This document shows positions 1-7,012 of a stretch of DNA of 9,308 bases, in pieces. Made by a program: the position numbers and the translations under genes. The notes under the pieces are model-generated. The model ran no database searches. It was not told the DNA's origin and saw only the letters and a list, made by a program, of their open reading frames with translations. The stretch is from the NCBI GenBank assembly GCA_027012915.1, contig JALUYN010000522.1, positions 1 through 9,308 of the forward strand. The letters are read 5' to 3'. How positions within the stretch are numbered: position 1 is the first letter of the stretch; each line of letters begins with the position of its first letter. This DNA is from Cellvibrionaceae bacterium. GTDB lineage: Bacteria > Pseudomonadota > Gammaproteobacteria > Pseudomonadales > Cellvibrionaceae.

Positions 1-1014
1 ACGCTAATCACGGCATTGGGTTGTGGTATTGGTAATCAGGAATTTGATCCAGACAAGCTACGTTATCACAGCATCATTATTATGACAGATGCGGACGTGG
101 ACGGTTCTCACATTCGAACGCTACTGTTGACCTTCTTTTTCCGCCAAATGCGTGAGCTAATTGAACGCGGCCATATCTATATCGCTCAGCCTCCACTGTA
201 CAAAATCAGTAAAGGCAAGCAAGAGCAGTATTTAAAAGATGATGACGCACTCACAGGCTTCTTGACCCAGGCTGCGTTAGAGAATTCGGCATTGCACGTC
301 AACGAGGATGCCCCGGGTATCACTGGCGAAGGCTTGCAGGCAGTGGTTGAAGAATACCGCAGTGTTATGGCAACTATTGATCGCCTGTCGCGCTTGTATC
401 CCGCTGATATATTGGAGCAACTGATTTATCTGCAGCCTTTGGCTTCAGACAACCTGTCAAATAGAGAGGCCGTGGAGCAGTGGGGTGAAGCTCTATTGCA
501 GCGCATCAACGAAACTCATAATTCAGGCAGTCATCGCTACCAGGTTTTTGTGAAAGAGGACTCTGAACGGAATCTGTTTTACCCTGTGGTTGAGATTACT
601 GCTCACGGTGTACCTACAGAATTTATATTTGCCCAGGATTTCTTTAAATCGGGAGAGTACGATTCGATGGTTAAGCTGGGCGCTAACCTAGAGAGTCTGA
701 TCGAAGACGGTTCTTTTATGTCTCGTGGTGAGCGACGCAAGGAAATTACCAGCTTTAAGGAAGGCCTAGAGTGGCTGATGACCGAATCTCGGCGTGGCTA
801 CAACATTCAGCGCTACAAAGGGTTGGGTGAGATGAACCCAGAGCAGCTTTGGGAAACTACCATGGATCCTGATACTCGTCGCATGTTGCAGGTGACTATT
901 GAAGACGCCATTGCCGCTGATCAGATGTTTACCTGTTTGATGGGTGACCAGGTAGAGCCTCGTAGAGAGTTTATTGAGTCCAACGCTTTGGCGGTAGCCA
1001 ACTTGGATGTGTAA
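1..1014 (+). CDS. gyrB: DNA gyrase subunit B, C-terminal part (5' truncated by window edge)
   Basis: This is the 3' part of the type II topoisomerase B subunit. With GyrA it forms the A2B2 enzyme that introduces negative supercoils using ATP. The open frame runs from base 1 (337 codons plus TAA), so the TTG at 16 is internal and not a start. Against the roughly 800-residue E. coli protein, about 470 N-terminal residues, including the GHKL ATPase domain, lie outside the window. Visible parts: the TOPRIM metal motif DADVDGSH at codons 30-37 (D30, D32, D34), followed by [12 protein letters not shown]; the extra segment of about 165 residues typical of Gram-negative GyrB; the [20 protein letters not shown] block that contacts GyrA; and an [10 protein letters not shown] end resembling E. 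coli NALKAANIDI. The TOPRIM-to-tail order and GyrB-type insertion argue against ParE. No frameshift is seen. It is convergent with gmhB. Confidence 0.98.
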   Translation, partial: TLITALGCGIGNQEFDPDKLRYHSIIIMTDADVDGSHIRTLLLTFFFRQMRELIERGHIYIAQPPLYKISKGKQEQYLKDDDALTGFLTQAALENSALHVNEDAPGITGEGLQAVVEEYRSVMATIDRLSRLYPADILEQLIYLQPLASDNLSNREAVEQWGEALLQRINETHNSGSHRYQVFVKEDSERNLFYPVVEITAHGVPTEFIFAQDFFKSGEYDSMVKLGANLESLIEDGSFMSRGERRKEITSFKEGLEWLMTESRRGYNIQRYKGLGEMNPEQLWETTMDPDTRRMLQVTIEDAIAADQMFTCLMGDQVEPRREFIESNALAVANLDV

Positions 1015-1031
1015 ATACTAAACGTAAAAAT

Positions 1032-1066
1032 GCCCGCTGATGGTGACGGCCATAGCGGGCTTTTTT
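1032..1066. terminator. Bidirectional rho-independent terminator between gyrB and gmhB
   Basis: GCCCGCT at 1032-1038 pairs perfectly with AGCGGGC at 1054-1060. The stem continues inside with ATGG (1040-1043) against CCAT (1050-1053), leaving one unpaired G (1039) and a six-base loop. Six T residues (1061-1066) follow on the plus strand, which suits termination of gyrB 18 bases after its stop. On the minus strand the same stem is followed by a T run, the complement of AAAAA at 1026-1030, so it can also stop transcripts from the glyQ-glyS-gmhB operon. It sits between two convergent genes, as expected for a shared terminator. Confidence 0.9.
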
Positions 1067-1117
1067 AGATATTAACAGTGAAGTGAGTGCCCACTTATTA
1101 GGTACAAGCCTCAATTT

Positions 1118-1663
1118 CTAGAAGTTTTCCAGAATGTAGGTTGAAGCCTGGGCAAGATTATCAAATACCTCCGTTTCCATTTCAGGGTGCTCAGCTAGCT
1201 TTGCCTCAGTCTTGGCCCCTTTTCCTGTACGCACCAGGATTGGCTTGCACCCCCGCGCGAATCCCGCTTGAAGGTCCCGCAGTGAATCTCCGACCATGGG
1301 CCAGCCAGTGGCTGTAGTTTTCAGCTCTGCTTGAATGGCATCGATAAGGCCCGGTAAGGGTTTGCGGCAGTCGCAGCCATCATCCGGTCCATGAGGGCAG
1401 TAAAAAATACCGGACAATTGTCCCCCTGCAGCTTCTACTGCTATTTGCAGTTTTTGATGCATGGCTTCAAGGTCTTCCAGCTCAAAGTAGCGTCGAGCCA
1501 GACCTGACTGATTGGTAGCGATGGCAACGGCGAAGCCTGCCTGGCTCAATGAGGCGATAGCTTCAACACTACCTTCGATAAGCTGGAATTCTTCGACGCT
1601 TTTGACATAGGCATCCGAGTCCTGATTGATGACGCCGTCGCGATCAAGAATAACCAGCTTCAT
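1118..1663 (-). CDS. gmhB: D-glycero-beta-D-manno-heptose-1,7-bisphosphate 7-phosphatase (HAD family)
   Basis: This HAD-family phosphatase removes the 7-phosphate from heptose bisphosphate in ADP-heptose synthesis for the LPS inner core; it is cytoplasmic. Counting from ATG at 1663 (181 residues), DRDGVIN lies at 7-13 with nucleophile D7 and acid/base D9, TNQSG at 50-54, the GmhB-type zinc ligands C89, H91, C97 and C99 in a CPHGPDDGCDC segment, the lysine of RKP at 101, and GDSLRD at 125-130. The start is uncertain. A GTG at 1676-1678 would add five residues (MTEQT) and lies 3 bases after the glyS stop. I prefer ATG because MKLVILDRDGVIN matches the usual beginning of Pseudomonas relatives, with a weak GGTGA 11 bases upstream. 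It is the last gene of the glyQ-glyS-gmhB operon. A histidinol-phosphate phosphatase role is less likely given this neighbourhood and the CPH...CDC zinc loop, although that motif is shared. Confidence 0.9.
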   Translation of the reverse strand: MKLVILDRDGVINQDSDAYVKSVEEFQLIEGSVEAIASLSQAGFAVAIATNQSGLARRYFELEDLEAMHQKLQIAVEAAGGQLSGIFYCPHGPDDGCDCRKPLPGLIDAIQAELKTTATGWPMVGDSLRDLQAGFARGCKPILVRTGKGAKTEAKLAEHPEMETEVFDNLAQASTYILENF

Positions 1664-1681
1664 AGTTTGTTCAGTCACCGC

Positions 1682-3760
1682 TTATTTGGCCGGTACCAGA
1701 AGTGAAATATCCGCGACTTCCAGGAACAGGTTGCGCAGTACGCACAGCAGAGCGATACGATTGTTACGCAGCGCCTCGTCGTCGGCCATAACCATAACAT
1801 CATCAAAGAAAGTATCGATGTCGTTGCGAAGCGTCGCCAGCTTGGTCAACGCTGCGGAGTAATCTCTATCAGCAAACAACGGCTCTACTTCGGTGGCAAC
1901 AGCTTGCAGGGATTTAGCCAGGGCTTTTTCGGCATCCTCTTGTAGCAGCGACTCATTCAATTGCGTCGAAGGCACGGATTCCAATTTTCCGAGAATATTG
2001 GATACTCGCTTGTTGGCGGCAGCCAATGCCTGCGCTTCAGGCAACTGACTAAAACTGTTAACTGCATGAACTCGGTTATTAATGTCCAACGGCTGGCTCA
2101 GGTTTTTCGCCTGAACAGCCATAAACACCTCAACCTTGATGTTCTCTTCTTCGTACCAGGCGCGGAAGCGTTCGACCATATAGCTAAAGGCCGTATCGAC
2201 GGTGCCCTGGAGATCTTTGATATTGTCGCCATGTTGTTTGGCGGCGACCGTCAGAAGTTCGCGGAGATCCAGATCCAGTCCTTTCTCTACTAGAAGGCGT
2301 AGTACACCGAGGCTAGCGCGACGCAGAGCAAACGGATCCTTGGAGCCGGTAGGCTTCTGGCCAATGCCAAAGATGCCACTCAAAGTATCAACACGATCGG
2401 CCAGCGCAATAATGGTGCCGGTCTCGGTTTCAGGTAACTTGTCGCCTGCGAATTTCGGTAGGTATTGCTCGTGCATTGCCTGTGCAACCGAGTCATCTTC
2501 GCCATCATTCAAGGCGTAGTAGTAGCCTGCGAGGCCCTGCATCTTGTCGAATTCGCCAACCATGTCGGATACCAGGTCGGATTTACATAGCTCCGCTGCG
2601 CGTTCGGCATGAGTGGCATTGGCATCAATCAGCGAGGCAATGTAGGAAGCCAGCGCTTTGATTCGCTCAGTTTTATCAAAGATGGAACCCAATTGCGCTT
2701 GAAATACGATGGGCTTGAGGCGTTCGCGGAAGGCATCAAGGTTGGATTTCTTATCGGTTTCGAAGAAGAAGGCAGCGTCAGACAGGCGTGGGCGGATAAC
2801 ACGTTCATTACCATCAATCACCTGTTGCGGGTCGTTGCTGATGATATTGGCTACGGTAATAAAGTACGGCAGCAACTTGCCTTCAGAGTCCACCACGTGG
2901 AAGTACTTCTGATGCTCCTTCATGGAAGAGATCAGCGCTTCAGCAGGGACTTCCAGAAAGCGATCTTCAAAGCGACCGGTCAGGGCTACTGGCCACTCAA
3001 CCAACGCAGTAACTTCATCCAATAGATCGGGATCGATTACGGCTTCACCACCAACTTTCTGTGCTTCTGCGATTACTTGCTCACGAATCAATTCTTGTCG
3101 TTTGCTGAAATCCACTTCCACGTAGGCGATGGAGGGCAGTTTTTTCAGGTAATCGTCGGCACTTTCGACGTCCAATACCTGATTGTAGTGGAAACGGTGA
3201 CCCCGGGTTTCTCTGGATGCAGTGAGACCCAAAATAGTGGCGTCAACAATCTCATTACCAAACAACATAACCAGCCAGTGCACTGGACGCACAAACTCAG
3301 TACGGCTAGCGCCCCAGCGCATGCGCTTGGGGATGGGCAGAGCGTTGAGCGATGTTTCAACGATGTTAGGTAACAGTTCAGTTGCCAGTTCTCCACCGGT
3401 TTCAATGCGGCAGACCAGCTTGTCGGCTTTACCATCGTTGTCGGTGGTTAAATCGGTTACGGTAAGTCCGTTCTTCTTTGCAAATGCCTCTGCCGCCTTG
3501 GTTGGATTGCCGTCGCCATCAAAAGCGATTTTCGCTGGAGGCCCCCAAACCTGTTGTTCTTTTTTGGGTGTGGACTCTTCAAGCTGGCGAACCACAGCAG
3601 TCAGACGTCTTGGGCTGGCGTAGGCCTCTACCGATGAAAACGCCAATCCGGCTTTTTCGCAGCCGTCTTTGATACCTTGGGCGAAGGCATTCATCAAGTT
3701 CTTGAGCGCTTTTGGTGGCAGTTCTTCGGTGCCTAATTCAACTAGAAAATCTGCGGCCAT
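1682..3760 (-). CDS. glyS: Glycyl-tRNA synthetase, beta subunit
   Basis: This is the large subunit of the bacterial alpha2beta2 glycyl-tRNA synthetase; it provides tRNA recognition while GlyQ carries the aminoacylation site. At 692 residues it is close to the 689 of E. coli. Visible family blocks, in order: LVELGTEELPPKAL (6-19), SPRRLT (49-54), MRWG (147-150), FVRPVHWLV (156-164), TRGHRF (185-190), SMKEHQKYF (279-287), RPRLSDAAFFFETD (323-336), LGSIFDKTERI (357-367), then an HD-like helical region with SDLVSDMVGEFDKMQGLAG (394-412), ALADRVDTL (452-460) and PTGSKDPFALRR (470-481). A DALR-like anticodon-binding region occupies the last 120 or so residues. The ATG at 3760 opens directly into the conserved N-terminus. 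It lies 2 bases after the glyQ stop, with GAGAAG at the end of glyQ as a weak ribosome site, so translation is probably coupled. No disruption is seen. Confidence 0.98.
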   Translation of the reverse strand: MAADFLVELGTEELPPKALKNLMNAFAQGIKDGCEKAGLAFSSVEAYASPRRLTAVVRQLEESTPKKEQQVWGPPAKIAFDGDGNPTKAAEAFAKKNGLTVTDLTTDNDGKADKLVCRIETGGELATELLPNIVETSLNALPIPKRMRWGASRTEFVRPVHWLVMLFGNEIVDATILGLTASRETRGHRFHYNQVLDVESADDYLKKLPSIAYVEVDFSKRQELIREQVIAEAQKVGGEAVIDPDLLDEVTALVEWPVALTGRFEDRFLEVPAEALISSMKEHQKYFHVVDSEGKLLPYFITVANIISNDPQQVIDGNERVIRPRLSDAAFFFETDKKSNLDAFRERLKPIVFQAQLGSIFDKTERIKALASYIASLIDANATHAERAAELCKSDLVSDMVGEFDKMQGLAGYYYALNDGEDDSVAQAMHEQYLPKFAGDKLPETETGTIIALADRVDTLSGIFGIGQKPTGSKDPFALRRASLGVLRLLVEKGLDLDLRELLTVAAKQHGDNIKDLQGTVDTAFSYMVERFRAWYEEENIKVEVFMAVQAKNLSQPLDINNRVHAVNSFSQLPEAQALAAANKRVSNILGKLESVPSTQLNESLLQEDAEKALAKSLQAVATEVEPLFADRDYSAALTKLATLRNDIDTFFDDVMVMADDEALRNNRIALLCVLRNLFLEVADISLLVPAK

Positions 3761-3762
3761 GA

Positions 3763-4755
3763 TTACTTCTCGCTCTCAGCTTGTTGTGACTCGATTTGTT
3801 GCAGTACCTGATCTCTCAGTTCCGGTTCTGCCAGTGGGAAGTTCAGTGCCGCGCGGGCGTCGAAATAGGCCTGTGCCACGGCGCGGGCCAAGGTGCGTAC
3901 GCGCAAGATGTAGCGTTGTCGCTCCGTGACCGAAATGGCATGACGGGCGTCCAGCAAGTTAAAGGCATGGGATGCTTTCATCACCATTTCATAGGCGGGC
4001 AGTGGCAGGTTCTTCTCGATCAGGCGCTGGCTTTCTGACTCGCAAACATCAAAGGTCTGGAATAGAAATTCAGTATTGGCTTCTTCGAAGTTAAAGTGTG
4101 ACATCTCAACTTCGTTTTGATGAAAGACATCGCCATAAGTGACTTTCTTGCCATCAGGTCCAACAGTCCAAACAAGATCGAAAATCGAGTCTACGCCCTG
4201 CAGGTACATGGCGATCCGCTCCAAGCCATAGGTGATCTCGCCGGTAACCGGGAAACACTCAAGGCCACCTACCTGTTGGAAATAGGTGAACTGAGTAACT
4301 TCCATTCCGTTGAGCCAGACTTCCCAGCCCAGGCCCCAAGCACCCAGAGTGGGAGATTCCCAGTTGTCCTCAACAAAACGAATATCGTGAACGGCCGGAT
4401 CGATACCCAGCTCTTTCAGGGAACCCAGGTACAGCTCTTGAATATTACTCGGGGAAGGTTTCAGCACCACCTGATATTGATAGTAGTGCTGCAGGCGGTT
4501 GGGGTTTTCCCCATAGCGACCATCGGTAGGACGGCGGCAGGGTTGCACGTAAGCGCTGTTCCAGGTTTCCGGGCCTATGGCTCTTAGAAAGGTGGCTGGA
4601 TGAAAGGTACCCGCACCCACTTCCATATCCAGTGGTTGCAAAATCACGCAACCTTGTCGCGCCCAGTATTGTTGTAGCGCGAGAATAAGTCCTTGAAAAG
4701 TACTGACATCAACAGTTGCCGTACCGGTGGATTCGGTAGTGCTGGCTTCAGACAC
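3763..4755 (-). CDS. glyQ: Glycyl-tRNA synthetase, alpha subunit
   Basis: This is the catalytic class II subunit that activates glycine with ATP and charges tRNA-Gly together with GlyS. Conserved blocks: [18 protein letters not shown] (19-36), LDMEVGAGT (42-50), [19 protein letters not shown] (74-92, class II motif 2), [17 protein letters not shown] (131-147), [15 protein letters not shown] (153-167), [14 protein letters not shown] (171-184, motif 3) and [20 protein letters not shown] (266-285). The start is GTG at 4753-4755, preceded by a purine-rich AAGGGGCGGA ending 5 bases upstream. No in-frame ATG precedes the conserved core, which supports GTG. At 330 residues it exceeds E. coli GlyQ (303): about ten extra Ser/Thr-rich residues at the N-terminus and a charged, Gln/Glu-rich tail of about 17 after NFPLAEPE. 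It is the first gene of the operon with glyS and gmhB. Confidence 0.98.
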   Translation of the reverse strand: MSEASTTESTGTATVDVSTFQGLILALQQYWARQGCVILQPLDMEVGAGTFHPATFLRAIGPETWNSAYVQPCRRPTDGRYGENPNRLQHYYQYQVVLKPSPSNIQELYLGSLKELGIDPAVHDIRFVEDNWESPTLGAWGLGWEVWLNGMEVTQFTYFQQVGGLECFPVTGEITYGLERIAMYLQGVDSIFDLVWTVGPDGKKVTYGDVFHQNEVEMSHFNFEEANTEFLFQTFDVCESESQRLIEKNLPLPAYEMVMKASHAFNLLDARHAISVTERQRYILRVRTLARAVAQAYFDARAALNFPLAEPELRDQVLQQIESQQAESEK

Positions 4756-4799
4756 GATTGTCCGCCCCTTATGAAAATCGAAGAAAAAACAGGTTCGGA

Positions 4800-4828
4800 A
4801 TTATAGCCCCAGCGTCGCGTGGCACCAA
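4800..4828 (-). promoter_or_regulatory. Probable sigma70 promoter of the glyQ-glyS-gmhB operon
   Basis: Reading the minus strand, TTGGTG (4828-4823) is followed after exactly 17 bases by TATAAT (4805-4800), a perfect -10 hexamer with a half-matching -35. Transcription would begin near 4793-4794, about 38 bases before the GTG of glyQ. This leaves a short leader with AAGGGGCGGA as ribosome site and no room for a T-box or other riboswitch. The promoter lies wholly inside the 88-base gap between the upstream phosphodiesterase gene and glyQ. The call is from sequence only. Confidence 0.75.
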
Positions 4829-4843
4829 GCGGCTCGCGGGGTA

Positions 4844-7006
4844 TTAGGCGAAAATCGATGGGTCTGGGGAGTAATTATCAAGGAACTGCAGCAACTCGTC
4901 GGCAAACATGGGTTTGGAAAAATAAAAACCCTGATAGAAACCACAATCCAGCGATCCGAGAATCGCCAATTGGCGTTTGGACTCGATACCTTCGGCGATG
5001 GTTTTAATTCCCAGAGCTTTACTCATTGCGATGATTGAAGCCACCAGGGACCGGGATTCGTGGCTGCTGCCGAGATCCATAATAAAGGAGCGATCTATTT
5101 TCAGATAATCGATGGGGAAACTGCGAAGGTAACTGAGTGACGAATAGCCGGTGCCGAAATCATCCATCAAAATTTGGCAGCCAGCGTCTTTGAGACGGTA
5201 CAGAGACTCTCTTAAGCTGTCCTGTTCTGAAGCCAGCAGACTCTCCGTGATTTCAAAGCTGATCTGATCGTTTTGAATCGGTGAGTTCTCAATAATCTCC
5301 AGCCAGGACGAAACATCGTGGTTGAGTTCTTTAAACTCAGCAATGGAGCGGTTTACCGAGACGGAAAGATCGAAGCCGCGTCGATTGATTTCTTCCATCA
5401 ACTGACAGCTCTGCTGCAGCACTTGATTTCCCAGGTCGTGGCAAAACCCGAATTCCTCGGCCACCGGGATAAATTCAGCCGGTGAAATCATACCCTCATC
5501 GTTGGGCCAACGAACCAGGGCCTCGAGCTTTACCACGTGTCCTGTTTTGCTGTTGATAATAGGCTGAAAGGCAGCGACCAGTTCGCGGTTATCAACTGCT
5601 TCTTTCAGACGGCGCTTGAGCTGCAGACGGTTGTTGATATTGGTCTGTATCGACTGAGTGAAAAACTCGTAGCGATCTTTACCCATCGACTTTGCGTGCA
5701 CCATGGCTTGATCCGCTTTGGCGAGCAGTTCGTGAGCTACGGTGGCATCTTCCGGGTAGAGTGCCAAGCCGATAGTTGCGCTGACCGTAATAGGTTCGGG
5801 GTGCAGGTTAAACGGCTCTTTGATGGTGGCGAGTAGACTGGTCACCATCTGTTGGGCATCGAGGCTGTCGTTAATATCGTTGAGGCATATGGCGAATTCA
5901 TCGCTGCCGAGATGCCCAAGAATATCGCTGCTTCGGTATTTGTTCTTCAAACGACGCGACAACAAAATCAGCAGCTGATTAGCGACTTCGTGACCGAGCG
6001 TGGTGTTGATACCCTGATAGCCATCAAGATCCAAACAAACGATTGCGGATTTCTTGAACTCGCGCTCATTGAGAATTAACTGTTGATTGAGTCGATCAAG
6101 GAATAGCTGCCGGTTGGGAAGGTGGGTTAGACCGTCAAAATTCTTGTTGAAGTAAGCCTCTTCCCGAGCCTGATTCAATGCGGAAATATCCTGGTGAATG
6201 ACCAGGTAGTAGGTCTTTCCACTTACTGGCTCATAGACTCGGCGAATGCGCATGTACTCCGGATAGAGTTCTCCAGACTTCTTGCGGTTGTAGATTTCAC
6301 CTTCCCATTCCCCTGTGTCGTTTATCTCTTTCCAAAACTTTTCATAAACGTTGTTATCTTGAACACCGGACTTCAAAAGATTGGGATTCTTCCCAATGGC
6401 TTCTTCTGCCGTGTATCCGGTCAACTCGGTAAAGGCACGGTTACAAGAGACTATTTCGTAGTCTTCATTGGCGAGTACCACCGCTTCGTCCATCTCTTGA
6501 AGGATCGCTTCGGTAATATTCAGGGCTTGTTGCTTTTCGCTGCGTTCAATATCTCCCGCTATCAATCCCGAGAACAACGTAAACAAGGTTGTAGTGGTTT
6601 CAGTGTTGGGAATTAAACCTTCGAACAGAGCGACGATAATGCCAAACAACTTGCCGTTGGAGTCGTACATTGGCGTGCCGATGTAGCTACTGACGCCCAT
6701 ATCAATCAATAACTGATCCAGTGGAAACTGTTCCTGAACATCGCCGTTAAAGCAGCAGACTCTGTCGTCTGATACCTGTGCGCAAGGGGTGTGCTTGAGC
6801 TCATAGCTGAAATTATCAGCCAACTGGTTGTTGTGCACATAGCACTCAGTGGTGGAGGTCTTTTCGCTTTTATTGAGTCGAGCAACGAAAACGTGCTCTG
6901 CGCCAATGATTTCCGACAGGGCGAGCGTCAGTGTGGCGAGCATATTCTCGCCGCGATCACGCGCGAGTCGGGAAATAATCGATACGAGGGCTTTGTCTAT
7001 GACCAT
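4844..7006 (-). CDS. GAF-PAS-GGDEF-EAL protein, predicted c-di-GMP phosphodiesterase
   Basis: This is a 720-residue sensor/effector with no transmembrane segment or signal peptide, so it is probably cytosolic. Order: GAF (about 15-155, with the TPC motif at 73-75 and FPLD at 94-97), PAS (about 162-275), GGDEF (about 288-450), EAL (about 465-712). The EAL domain looks active: EALVRW (495-500), N552, FEITES (584-589), DDFGTG (615-620), K636, AEGIE (671-675) and Q692 cover the usual metal and catalytic positions for hydrolysing c-di-GMP to pGpG. The GGDEF domain looks inactive as a cyclase: GSDEF at 367-371, Q331 where lysine is usual, and AN instead of GD after GHEV (342-343). It keeps RSSD (358-361), five residues before GSDEF, as in an inhibitory c-di-GMP site. 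The ATG at 7006 is 6 bases after the trkH stop with no clear ribosome site, suggesting coupling. GAF and PAS ligands cannot be read from sequence. Confidence 0.93.
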   Translation of the reverse strand: MVIDKALVSIISRLARDRGENMLATLTLALSEIIGAEHVFVARLNKSEKTSTTECYVHNNQLADNFSYELKHTPCAQVSDDRVCCFNGDVQEQFPLDQLLIDMGVSSYIGTPMYDSNGKLFGIIVALFEGLIPNTETTTTLFTLFSGLIAGDIERSEKQQALNITEAILQEMDEAVVLANEDYEIVSCNRAFTELTGYTAEEAIGKNPNLLKSGVQDNNVYEKFWKEINDTGEWEGEIYNRKKSGELYPEYMRIRRVYEPVSGKTYYLVIHQDISALNQAREEAYFNKNFDGLTHLPNRQLFLDRLNQQLILNEREFKKSAIVCLDLDGYQGINTTLGHEVANQLLILLSRRLKNKYRSSDILGHLGSDEFAICLNDINDSLDAQQMVTSLLATIKEPFNLHPEPITVSATIGLALYPEDATVAHELLAKADQAMVHAKSMGKDRYEFFTQSIQTNINNRLQLKRRLKEAVDNRELVAAFQPIINSKTGHVVKLEALVRWPNDEGMISPAEFIPVAEEFGFCHDLGNQVLQQSCQLMEEINRRGFDLSVSVNRSIAEFKELNHDVSSWLEIIENSPIQNDQISFEITESLLASEQDSLRESLYRLKDAGCQILMDDFGTGYSSLSYLRSFPIDYLKIDRSFIMDLGSSHESRSLVASIIAMSKALGIKTIAEGIESKRQLAILGSLDCGFYQGFYFSKPMFADELLQFLDNYSPDPSIFA

Positions 7007-7012
7007 CTATAG

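Noticed and set aside
1081..1096. Small inverted repeat AAGTG / CACTT downstream of gmhB
   Set aside because: Five pairs with a six-base loop and no T run; the strong hairpin at 1032-1060 already explains termination.
2609..3025. 138-codon open frame on the plus strand opposite glyS
   Set aside because: It is antisense to conserved glyS blocks and is a shadow frame.
4117..4587. 156-codon open frame on the plus strand opposite glyQ
   Set aside because: It is antisense to a fully conserved glyQ and its translation shows no recognisable domain; the openness is a by-product of the codon pattern of the real gene.
4756..4799. T-box or glycine riboswitch ahead of glyQ
   Set aside because: The predicted leader is only about 38 bases and holds no structured element. 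T-boxes are also mainly a Gram-positive device.
4806..4843. Possible terminator after the phosphodiesterase gene (CCCC ... GGGG on the minus strand)
   Set aside because: The stem is only four clear pairs with a large unbalanced loop and no T run follows. The bases are better explained as part of the glyQ promoter region.
6194..6616. 140-codon open frame on the plus strand opposite the PAS/GAF region
   Set aside because: It is antisense to a well-supported coding region, with no recognisable domain.
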